Positions 7,918 through 14,873 of a stretch of DNA of 64,000 nucleotides are shown here, piece after piece. A program made the translations under genes and the position numbers. The DNA comes from Archangium minus (GTDB lineage: Bacteria > Myxococcota > Myxococcia > Myxococcales > Myxococcaceae). The notes beneath the pieces were generated by a model, which saw nothing but the letters and a program-made list of their open reading frames with translations, was not told the DNA's origin and did not search any database. The DNA is taken from assembly GCF_044360475.1 (NCBI RefSeq), contig NZ_CP043494.1, positions 4,402,001-4,466,000 of the forward strand, read 5' to 3'. The stretch's first letter is position 1; the number at the start of each line of letters is the position of its first letter.

Positions 7918-9351
7918 TTCTTCCAGGCCATCCAGACACCCGGGCTCGCCCACGTCTCCTACGTGCTCGGCGACGGCGGCGAGGCACTCGTGGTGGATCC
8001 ACGGCGCGACCTCGACGTCTACCTCGAGGTTCTCCACTCCCAGGGCCTGCGCCTGCGCTACGTGCTCATGACGCACCGGCAGGAGGACTTCGTCCTGGGG
8101 ACGACCTCGCTCGCCAACCTCTCCGGTGCCCGGATCGTTGCGGGCAAGCACCCCATCACCGGCTACGTCGACCTCCAGATGGGCGAGCGCGAGCGGCTCC
8201 AGCTCGGCCACCTCTCCCTGCTCGCCCTCCACACCCCGGGCCACACCCCCGAGAGCTTCAGCTGGGCTGTCTTCCTCGACAGTCACCCCAAGCACGCCTG
8301 GGGTGTCTTCACCGGCGACGCGCTCTTCGCCGGAGAGACCGGGCGCACCGACCTGTCGGACCCCGAGCGCACCTACGAGAACGCCGCGCTCCTGTATGAC
8401 TCGCTGCACCGAGAAATCCTGCCGTTGGGAGACCAGGCGCTCGTCTTCCCGGCACATGGAGCGGGCTCGATGTGCGGCAGCCACATCGACGACCGGGCGC
8501 TGACCACGCTCGGCATCGAGCGCCACCGCAACCCCGTCTTCGTCCTGGGCCGCGACGACTTCATCGCGCACAAGCTGCGCGAGCGCCTCCCCCGGCCGCC
8601 CTACTTCTCGCGCATGGAGGAGCTCAACCTGCGAGGCGGCTTCCCGCTCGACCGGGATCCACGCACCGTGCCCCCGCTGCTCCCCCGGGCCTTCCAGGAG
8701 GCCTCGCGGGACGGGCTCATCATCGACGCACGCGAGCCCGAGGCCTTCGCCGGGGGCCACATCCCCGGCTCGCTGAACATCTGGATGAAGGGGCTGCCCA
8801 CCTTTGGTGGCTGGGTGGCCGACCTTGGCACCCCGATCTTCCTGGTGATGCCCGAGGGAGTGGAGCCCGAGCAGGCGGTGCTCTCGCTGGCCCGCATCGG
8901 CATCGATCGGGTGGAGGGAATTCTCGCTGGTGGCTTCGGCGCCTGGCGCAATACGGGGTTGCCTATCGAGCGCAATGCCACCCTGACGCCCAACGAGCTC
9001 CACGAGCACGCCGCGCGCTACCAACTGCTGGACGTGCGCGACATCTCCGAGTTCGAGTCAGGCCACATCCCGGGCGCGCACCACGCCTACGTGGGTCAGC
9101 TGGAGGAGCTCCTGCCCGGGCTGGGACTGCGCCCGGAGGTACCGGTGGCGGTGACGTGCGGCGTCGGATACAGGGCGGGACTGGCCACCAGTATCCTGCT
9201 GCGTCACGGATTCCAGAACGTGTCCAACCTGCTCGGCGGGATGACCGCGTGGAAGAAGCTGGAGCTGCCGGTGGAGCAAGGCGCTCCACACCCGGGAGAG
9301 ACCCCTGCCCCGAGGGAGTACCCGACGGGTGACGAGATCTACTACCAATAG
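7915..9351 (+). CDS. Metallo-beta-lactamase fold / double rhodanese protein
   Basis: A 478-residue protein. Residues ~1-235 form a metallo-beta-lactamase domain of the ETHE1/persulfide dioxygenase kind, followed by two rhodanese domains (~260-360 and ~370-465). The usual THxHxDH motif reads THRQEDF: the first His and the Asp remain, while the second and third His are Gln and Phe. HTPGH, the GDALF Asp and FPAHG are kept, so a single iron site as in ETHE1 could persist. The first rhodanese lacks the active-site Cys (IFLVMPEG); the second has it (TCGVGYRAG). The likely role is oxidation or transfer of sulfane sulfur. GGAGG lies 9 nt before the ATG, and start and RBS lie in a hairpin. Confidence 0.88.
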   Translation: MFFQAIQTPGLAHVSYVLGDGGEALVVDPRRDLDVYLEVLHSQGLRLRYVLMTHRQEDFVLGTTSLANLSGARIVAGKHPITGYVDLQMGERERLQLGHLSLLALHTPGHTPESFSWAVFLDSHPKHAWGVFTGDALFAGETGRTDLSDPERTYENAALLYDSLHREILPLGDQALVFPAHGAGSMCGSHIDDRALTTLGIERHRNPVFVLGRDDFIAHKLRERLPRPPYFSRMEELNLRGGFPLDRDPRTVPPLLPRAFQEASRDGLIIDAREPEAFAGGHIPGSLNIWMKGLPTFGGWVADLGTPIFLVMPEGVEPEQAVLSLARIGIDRVEGILAGGFGAWRNTGLPIERNATLTPNELHEHAARYQLLDVRDISEFESGHIPGAHHAYVGQLEELLPGLGLRPEVPVAVTCGVGYRAGLATSILLRHGFQNVSNLLGGMTAWKKLELPVEQGAPHPGETPAPREYPTGDEIYYQ

Positions 9352-9484
9352 GAAGAATGCAGGGCGAGGGGCCCGCGTGCGCCTACCAACGGAACACTCC
9401 CTTCTCATGCGGCGCTTCTACGAGGGCAGCGCCTGAGCTCCACTGCCGGGTGCCTACTGTCTCTGCACCGAAGCATCAGCAACC

Positions 9485-10174
9485 TCATGGACATGAGGGG
9501 ACAGACCAGCCGAAGTCTGGCAGGGACAAGCGCTTCGGCGGGCCGCCCGTGAGGCCTGAGAGCGTCAGGAGCATGCGGGGCCCCTCTTCTCCAGTCCCCA
9601 AGGTGAGAAGCCCCGCCTGCTCCAGCTGTCGCAGCTCCGCTGCCGGCTCCAGACCGGGTGGGAGCATGAGGTGCAAGGCGACAATCTCAGACAATCCAGC
9701 ACCTCGCTGCCGCTCGCCCGCCCGGCCATCCGTCCACTGATCGGGCCGGGCACTGCCGGGGGAGCGGAACAGGAAGGGCTGGCGCGGATCCTTGCTGGCA
9801 TGAGCAACGGGGATCGTCCGTCCCGAAGGGAGAAAGGGGGCCTGGTAGTCCCAGGTGGCGAAGGGCAATGGGGCTTCGGGCGGCTCGGTGCGCAAGGCGA
9901 TGCCGAAGGGGTTGGCACCGGTACTTCGCCAGGCCGCACGCTCGGCCAGTCGAGTCGGGGCGACGGCGGGACTCGCCAGGTCCGTCCCGTCCACAGCCCA
10001 CAGCAACTCCAGGTACGCGTTGTCGAAGCAATAGCAGACGTTGGTAGTGCCCTGGCCCGGATGGACGCGCCGGAAGCTCTCACGCAGGCCCGCTTGTTCC
10101 AGCTTGGCGGCCTCTGGAGCGCCGGACTCGACGAGTACAAAGACGTGGCAGAGGCTGATGCGCGCGTGGCTCAT
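9485..10174 (-). CDS. VOC/glyoxalase-like domain protein
   Basis: A 229-residue protein beginning ARISLCHVFVLVES, a typical first beta-strand of the vicinal-oxygen-chelate fold. FDNAYLELLW matches the metal-ligand Glu strand of glyoxalase-like proteins, and PFGIALR and ALHLMLP suggest the further strands. The protein seems to be a single-chain duplicated VOC module of the Glyoxalase_3 type. An alternative start 11 codons upstream (10207) is possible. It is the last gene of a reverse-strand run with the cupin and sugar-nucleotide genes and converges on the rhodanese gene. Its substrate is unknown. Confidence 0.65.
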   Translation of the reverse strand: MSHARISLCHVFVLVESGAPEAAKLEQAGLRESFRRVHPGQGTTNVCYCFDNAYLELLWAVDGTDLASPAVAPTRLAERAAWRSTGANPFGIALRTEPPEAPLPFATWDYQAPFLPSGRTIPVAHASKDPRQPFLFRSPGSARPDQWTDGRAGERQRGAGLSEIVALHLMLPPGLEPAAELRQLEQAGLLTLGTGEEGPRMLLTLSGLTGGPPKRLSLPDFGWSVPSCP

Positions 10175-10285
10175 GGTGTCACCGAGCGACTCGCGATGTG
10201 GGGCCATGACGTTCTTTCAGAGTATCGCGAAGGCTCGTCACGAACGCTACGCCAGCGCCCCGGTCGAGTCCAGGGCGCTGGCCGG

Positions 10286-10663
10286 TCAGCTGGCCACACG
10301 CGCTCCGACGGGTGCATCGACCTTGTCGCCGGGCACCTTCGGTACGTGAAAGACAATCAGTCGCACCTTGTGGGGCACCGGCATCGCGCCGTGCACGTCA
10401 TTGGGTTCCAGCACGAGCAGGTCACCGGGCTGAAGGTGGATCAGCTGGCCATTGACCCAATAGTCGGCCGCATCGAGGAAGTAGAAGATCTCGTGGAGCG
10501 ACTGGTGGTGATGTCTTCCTTCGGTGAAGTGCGCGGGGTGCTCGACGAACAGAATGGCCGTCTGGTTCACCGGAACGTTCACCGGTAGGTCGAGCAGGGG
10601 CAGAACCACCCGCCCATCCGGGCGGTGACCGGGCACCACGTCCGCACAATGCACTACACGCAT
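10286..10663 (-). CDS. Single-domain cupin protein
   Basis: A 125-residue cupin. GRHHHQSLHEIFYFLDA matches cupin motif 1 (HxH, Glu, then a later His) and LQPGDLLVLEPNDVHGA matches motif 2 (PG...H), giving a full metal-binding set. Its start overlaps the end of the upstream kinase-fusion gene by 10 nt, indicating translational coupling. Single cupins next to sugar-nucleotide genes often act as epimerases or isomerases, or as ligand sensors. Which applies here is not shown. Confidence 0.8.
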   Translation of the reverse strand: MRVVHCADVVPGHRPDGRVVLPLLDLPVNVPVNQTAILFVEHPAHFTEGRHHHQSLHEIFYFLDAADYWVNGQLIHLQPGDLLVLEPNDVHGAMPVPHKVRLIVFHVPKVPGDKVDAPVGARVAS

Positions 10664-12321
10664 TCGGCTGCATCCTTTCTTTCGGTCCACGGGTCCACCG
10701 GATCAGGGGCTGACATCAGATCCGCGTAGAGGCTGTTGATCAGCTCAAGCCCGCGTGCGTAGCAGGCGATCGCGACCGTGTCTTGGGAATCCCGGGCAAT
10801 GTGAAAGGGCATGACGCTGCACATGTGGGCGGCCTCCGCCAGCCGCACCTTGAGCATCCAGTAGGGATCGCCCTGGCTCCACCCGGTGGCGGAGAGCCAG
10901 GTGCGTACGCGCTCCCTCACCCTGCGATAGAACGACACCATCCGCGGTGCGGTGAAGGTGTAGTTGATCTCGTCTCCCTGCGCCTCGACCCGCACGTGTC
11001 CATCGTGAATCAGGTCGTACATGGAGTTGACGGAGTGCCAGATCTTTCCCAGATCATACGCCACGTCGTAGCCGTCATTCCCGCGGGGGTCGATCAGGAA
11101 GAAGCGGTAGTTGTTCCTGTCGATCAGGATGTTGTCGAAGTGCGGGTCTCCATGGGTACGCACCAGCCATTTGGGCGTCAGGATGCGGAGCGCCCGCTGG
11201 TCGCGCGCCAGGGCAGAGACGAGCTCGTGGACGTTTCTCAGCCACACCCCGTTCACTCGCACCTTGTCGGCGGTCCACAGCGCCTGCCGCTCCGGAAGTG
11301 CGTTCGCGGTCTCCGCGAGTCTCTCCTCGATGCGGCGCAGATGGGTGCGCCACACGTAATCCACGGGCGCGGGCCGCTGGCCGCTGGGGTGGATGTCGCG
11401 CTTGAGCGCGGCGAGTACCCGGCACGCCCACCTCGCCGCTTCTGCCTCGTCGATCTCTCCGGAGAGGATGAGCCGGCGCAGCGTGGGGAGATGGTGGTAC
11501 GCGAGGTCCATCGAGACGCCGTACGGCTCGATGCGGGAGTCGACCACTTCCGGAAAGTGTTGGCTCGCTGGGCCTTCCAGGCCGGACAGCCAGCGGATTT
11601 CCTCGGTCAGCTTGCCGCGGCCGGCGCCCATCGCCTCCTTGCGAACGGTACGGCGTCCGGACGCGGTGTGCAGCCTCAGGTACGTGCGGGCATAGGAGCC
11701 GCCAGCCAGCCTGCTCTCGATGACGGTTTCATTCCCGTGGATGTCGCGGGAGAATACGGCGCTTCGCAGTCGGATGCGGCGTGACAAGCGGGCGAGCGCT
11801 CCATGCCAGGAGATCAGGAAGTCGCTCTCCTCGAGGGCGGCGCACAGATCCGGCCGCTCCTCGCTCGTCAGGAGGAGCGCCCCGAGGTAACCACCGGCGA
11901 GGTTGGTTCCGAGGCCGTCCAACAGCAGGGTGGGGCGGTCTTCCTGGCCGGCCGCGGCCTTCGCCGACCTACCGCCCTCCACCGGGTCAGCCACCAGCAC
12001 GGTGGCGGTGGTGAGGTTGGCGAAGGTCTGCAGGACCTCCGGCCGAATGCTGCAGGCGCAGTCGAAGATCAGGACATTGCCGACGCCACAGCGCAGCGCC
12101 TCGGCAAGTGTTCGAGAGCGCTCTTCTTCGTTCTCGGGTGCTGTCTGTTTCACCATCCCCGGCCACGAAGCGCATTCGCAGGCTCCTGCCTCTTTCTCTT
12201 CTGAGAGGATTGTGATTCGGTTGATGGCGCCATTCAGGACTGCCTCGCGCATGCGATCCACCACGCAGATGTGGGTGTCCGGGTGTCGCGGGCACATGGT
12301 GTTGCGCACGATGACTTCCAA
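10654..12321 (-). CDS. Nucleotidyltransferase-like/phosphotransferase fusion protein
   Basis: A 555-residue protein. The C-terminal half is an aminoglycoside/choline-kinase-type phosphotransferase: THGDPHFDNILID gives the catalytic loop Asp and Asn, and FLIDPRG the metal-binding Asp. The first ~200 residues have features of a sugar-phosphate nucleotidyltransferase (FDCACSIRPEVL in the position of the metal-binding Asp region, GGYLGALLLTSEE), but no clear glycine-rich NTP loop. The chosen start is TTG at 12321, which has GGGAG 7 nt upstream and directly begins MEVIVRN; an in-frame ATG at 12456 lacks an RBS. It lies between the RmlD-like gene and the cupin. A kinase/guanylyl- or cytidylyl-transferase acting on a sugar or polyol is an inference. 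Confidence 0.65.
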   Translation of the reverse strand: MEVIVRNTMCPRHPDTHICVVDRMREAVLNGAINRITILSEEKEAGACECASWPGMVKQTAPENEEERSRTLAEALRCGVGNVLIFDCACSIRPEVLQTFANLTTATVLVADPVEGGRSAKAAAGQEDRPTLLLDGLGTNLAGGYLGALLLTSEERPDLCAALEESDFLISWHGALARLSRRIRLRSAVFSRDIHGNETVIESRLAGGSYARTYLRLHTASGRRTVRKEAMGAGRGKLTEEIRWLSGLEGPASQHFPEVVDSRIEPYGVSMDLAYHHLPTLRRLILSGEIDEAEAARWACRVLAALKRDIHPSGQRPAPVDYVWRTHLRRIEERLAETANALPERQALWTADKVRVNGVWLRNVHELVSALARDQRALRILTPKWLVRTHGDPHFDNILIDRNNYRFFLIDPRGNDGYDVAYDLGKIWHSVNSMYDLIHDGHVRVEAQGDEINYTFTAPRMVSFYRRVRERVRTWLSATGWSQGDPYWMLKVRLAEAAHMCSVMPFHIARDSQDTVAIACYARGLELINSLYADLMSAPDPVDPWTERKDAAECV

Positions 12322-12400
12322 GTAAATCTCCCTTCGCCAATGCAAAACAGTGGGGCACGGGTGGCCCCGGGGGACCAGCGTTAGTTCGTGTCCGAAATGT

Positions 12401-13318
12401 TCAGGATGTCTGCACCTTCCTTTCTCTCCCGAGCGATCGGAGATAAGCGGCGACACGTTCCGAGACGCCGGGGGGTGGGGGGATTCCCAGCTGCTGCAAG
12501 CGGTGTGTATGCAACCAGGGGCGAGCGGGCTTCCGCGGTCCCGAGCTCTCGGGCGGTGCGGTGGAGGGACGCACCAGCGAGGACGGCAAGCCCGCCGCCT
12601 CCGCCAGCTTCACCCCCCAGGCGAATTTCGTGAGGCCTTCCTGGGTGGCCACGTGGAGAATGCCCTCGAGGTCCTGATCGATGGCGCGGGCCAGCACCGT
12701 GGCTACGTCGTATGACCAGGTCGGCTGTCGCTCGAAGTGGTCGTCGAGCTCCACGGGCACGCCTTGCTCCAGCGAGCGGAGCAGTGACTCGATCCATGTC
12801 GGCTTGCGGTCCTGGACCGGCCCTCCATAGAGGACGGGAAGGCGGACCGTCAGGTGGTGGGGCACCTGGGCGGCGTGCTCCTCCCCACGCAGCTTGGTTC
12901 TTCCATAGGTTTGCAGCGGCCGGGGCTGGCTGTCTTCGGTGTACCCATCCACCGCGGTGCCGTCGAACACGTACTCCGTGGAGATGTAGACGAGCTTCGC
13001 TCCAGACTCTGTGCAGGCCCTCGCGACATGTTCCGTGGTCTGCGCATTCAACCGGTCCGCCATGTCCGGGTCTCGTTCGCACGCCAGCACGTCGGGGCTC
13101 GCGATGCAGTGCACGCAGATCTCTGGCTTGTGGGTACGGAAGAACTGATCGACCTGCCGGGCATTGGTCGCATCGAGCCGATGCAGAGGGGCACGGTCCG
13201 AGCTGTGGGTCCAGCCGACCACATCATTCTTTGCGCTGAGCACCGCCAACACATGGCTCCCCAGCAGGCCGCTCGCCCCCGTGACAAGGATTTTTCTAGA
13301 CATCGGTGTTTGAGACAT
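12401..13318 (-). CDS. RmlD-like NDP-sugar reductase (SDR family)
   Basis: A 305-residue extended SDR. ILVTGASGLLGSHV carries the GxxGxxG NAD(P) loop, STEYVFDG is the characteristic strand of dTDP-4-dehydrorhamnose reductases, and YGRTKLRGE gives the catalytic Tyr-x3-Lys. It likely reduces a keto-sugar nucleotide for surface polysaccharide or a secondary metabolite. AGGAG lies upstream of the first ATG. A 15-nt exact tandem duplication gives two in-frame ATGs five codons apart, both usable. It heads the reverse-strand cluster with the kinase fusion, cupin and VOC genes; dedicated partners such as RmlA, B and C are not in the window. Confidence 0.85.
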   Translation of the reverse strand: MSQTPMSRKILVTGASGLLGSHVLAVLSAKNDVVGWTHSSDRAPLHRLDATNARQVDQFFRTHKPEICVHCIASPDVLACERDPDMADRLNAQTTEHVARACTESGAKLVYISTEYVFDGTAVDGYTEDSQPRPLQTYGRTKLRGEEHAAQVPHHLTVRLPVLYGGPVQDRKPTWIESLLRSLEQGVPVELDDHFERQPTWSYDVATVLARAIDQDLEGILHVATQEGLTKFAWGVKLAEAAGLPSSLVRPSTAPPESSGPRKPARPWLHTHRLQQLGIPPPPGVSERVAAYLRSLGRERKVQTS

Positions 13319-13327
13319 CGGTGTTTG
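13298..13327 (-). repeat. 15-nt tandem duplication at a start codon
   Basis: AGACATCGGTGTTTG occurs twice in tandem on the + strand. On the coding strand it duplicates five codons including the ATG of the RmlD-like gene, producing two starts. Confidence 0.85.
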
Positions 13328-13771
13328 TTTCTCCTGTGGCAGGCGCGGCAGTGAATGACACGCTTTTGGTACGAGGGGGAAAACAGGAAGTGGAGAAGGA
13401 ATCTCTGCACTGGCCTGTTCGTGCGGACGCTCGCCCGACGTGATGAGCTCCGACAGAACCGCCTGCCACGACGAGTATGAATTTCTCGCAATTGCTGCGG
13501 CTCGTCAATGAATATAAACAGATGGGCTGATGTATGTCTTTTTGCGCGGTGCGGCGTGTCTGGGGTACTGCTCCGCTGCTCGCGACCGGGATTGCTTTCC
13601 TGGAAAGCGAGAGAGAGTAAAACTGAGGTCCTTTGACCTCCTCCCTCTCATCCTCTCATACACCTTCTCATGTTCATGTCAGTGCGCCGTGTATCATTCC
13701 CGCCCCTGTTGGAACTCAGGGACTCACTGATGGGTTCAGCGGCTCATGCGGCGCTGCTCGTCATCAAGAAG
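13328..13771. other. Intergenic region without a supported gene
   Basis: This separates the RmlD-like gene (upstream side) from the end of the AAC(3) gene. A 66-codon + strand frame at 13530 has no RBS and no recognisable domain. The sequence is locally less GC-rich, and a small GAGGTC/GACCTC hairpin occurs near 13625. It probably contains the promoter of the reverse-strand sugar cluster. Confidence 0.4.
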
Positions 13772-13813
13772 GCACAGGCGTCTTGATTACACAATCAAGG
13801 AAGTAGCCTGTGC
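13772..13813 (-). terminator. Two-part hairpin downstream of AAC(3) gene
   Basis: GCACAGGC pairs with GCCTGTGC, and inside it CTTGATT pairs with AATCAAG around a 4-nt loop. It lies 9 nt beyond the AAC(3) stop codon on the reverse strand. There is no clear U-tract. Confidence 0.55.
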
Positions 13814-13821
13814 GCCTGGGG

Positions 13822-14598
13822 TTAGCGCGAGCCGACGCTGGCGCGCGCTGTGTCACACTCCTCGCAGTGCTTCTCCGGCGCACACAGGAACACGAGCGGC
13901 GCTGACGCGAGCAACTCGACCGCCGTGGCGACGATCTCCCGCGAATCGCACAGCCGCGCCTGGGCGTGGCCCACGAGGCCCTCGCGCTGCAACGCGCGCG
14001 CGCGCAGCGGCGCGTCGAGCAGGTTGAAGCCGCGGCAGCAATGGTCGGTCTCGGGGATCATCACGGTTCGTACGGCACCGTCCACCTCGACGACGCAGGG
14101 ATGTTCGACGGAGTAGGGGACGCCCGCGATGGCCTCCGCCAGGTGCAACGTCGTGTTCTCGCTGTGACCCACGCCGAGGAGCAACACCTGTCCGCCGAGG
14201 TCGTGTACGCGGCCCACCGGGCTGTCCGGGCCGTGCGGGGGCGACAGGGGCTGGGGTGCGCAGATGCGCTCGGCCATCGGACCCACCGCCGCGAATGAGC
14301 CACCCGGATGCGTGCTGCGCCGTACACCCGGCTGTCTCCAGAACAGCTCGGCGGTGATGCCCATGTCGCACGTCGGTGTCGACGCGGGGTCGAAGACCGT
14401 CTCGCCGTCGGTCATCGTCGGCATGACCAGTGTGCCCTGCTCCCCGAGCGCGGACCTCAGTGCCTCAATCAGCCCCAGCGGGCCGCCTTCGATGGGCCGC
14501 ACCGCCCTGAACGACGTGTGGACGAGCAGCACACCGCCGGGGCGTACGCCCAGTGTCCGAAGCTGAGCGACTACCTGATCAATGTTCATTTCCGTCAT
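13822..14598 (-). CDS. AAC(3)-family aminoglycoside N-acetyltransferase
   Basis: A 258-residue protein of the antibiotic N-acetyltransferase family, which transfers acetyl from acetyl-CoA to the 3-amino group of 2-deoxystreptamine aminoglycosides. VLLVHTSFRAV, GTLVMPTMT, RRSTHPGGSFAAVG and VEHPCVVEVDG are the characteristic motifs, the last containing conserved active-site-region residues. GGAGC precedes the ATG at 14598; ATG at 14610 is an alternative. The length is typical. A Cys-rich tail (CAPEKHCEECD) is unusual. It is probably a chromosomal intrinsic gene, since no mobile element adjoins it. Resistance activity cannot be judged from sequence, and BltB/FrbF-type acyltransferases are alternatives. 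Confidence 0.85.
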   Translation of the reverse strand: MTEMNIDQVVAQLRTLGVRPGGVLLVHTSFRAVRPIEGGPLGLIEALRSALGEQGTLVMPTMTDGETVFDPASTPTCDMGITAELFWRQPGVRRSTHPGGSFAAVGPMAERICAPQPLSPPHGPDSPVGRVHDLGGQVLLLGVGHSENTTLHLAEAIAGVPYSVEHPCVVEVDGAVRTVMIPETDHCCRGFNLLDAPLRARALQREGLVGHAQARLCDSREIVATAVELLASAPLVFLCAPEKHCEECDTARASVGSR

Positions 14599-14670
14599 CG
14601 CTTGCTCCATTCGCGGGTTCGGGGCCACTGCGTTGGAACTCTATTGACTGAACCGAAGAAGAGGTCCGCA

Positions 14671-14868
14671 ATGCATTCCATCGGCTTGCGCACTCTTGGT
14701 GCCGGCTGCGAGCTGTGCGCTGGCACAGGTTGTGAGCACGAGCTGGTGTCATTCTGGCTCAACATTCCAGCTCGCGTCGCTAACGGGACGGTGCTGCACC
14801 CTTCCATCGAGCCGCTCAAATGGGTGAAGCCGATTCCCTTTGTCGTGCGGGTTTCCGCGCCGACGTGA
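14671..14868 (+). CDS. Small hypothetical protein
   Basis: A 65-residue open frame with AAGAGG 6 nt upstream of ATG. It has a Cys-containing N-terminal half (GAGCELCAGTGCEHE) and a hydrophobic/basic end (PLKWVKPIPFVVRV). No family is recognised. The C-terminal half looks protein-like, so it could be a small gene or the tail of a lost larger one. It ends 6 nt before the stop of the convergent DUF3857 gene. Confidence 0.3.
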   Translation: MHSIGLRTLGAGCELCAGTGCEHELVSFWLNIPARVANGTVLHPSIEPLKWVKPIPFVVRVSAPT

Positions 14869-14873
14869 TGCAG

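Noticed and set aside
13530..13730. 66-codon Cys-rich frame
   Set aside because: No RBS, no similarity to a family I know and codon use unlike neighbours.
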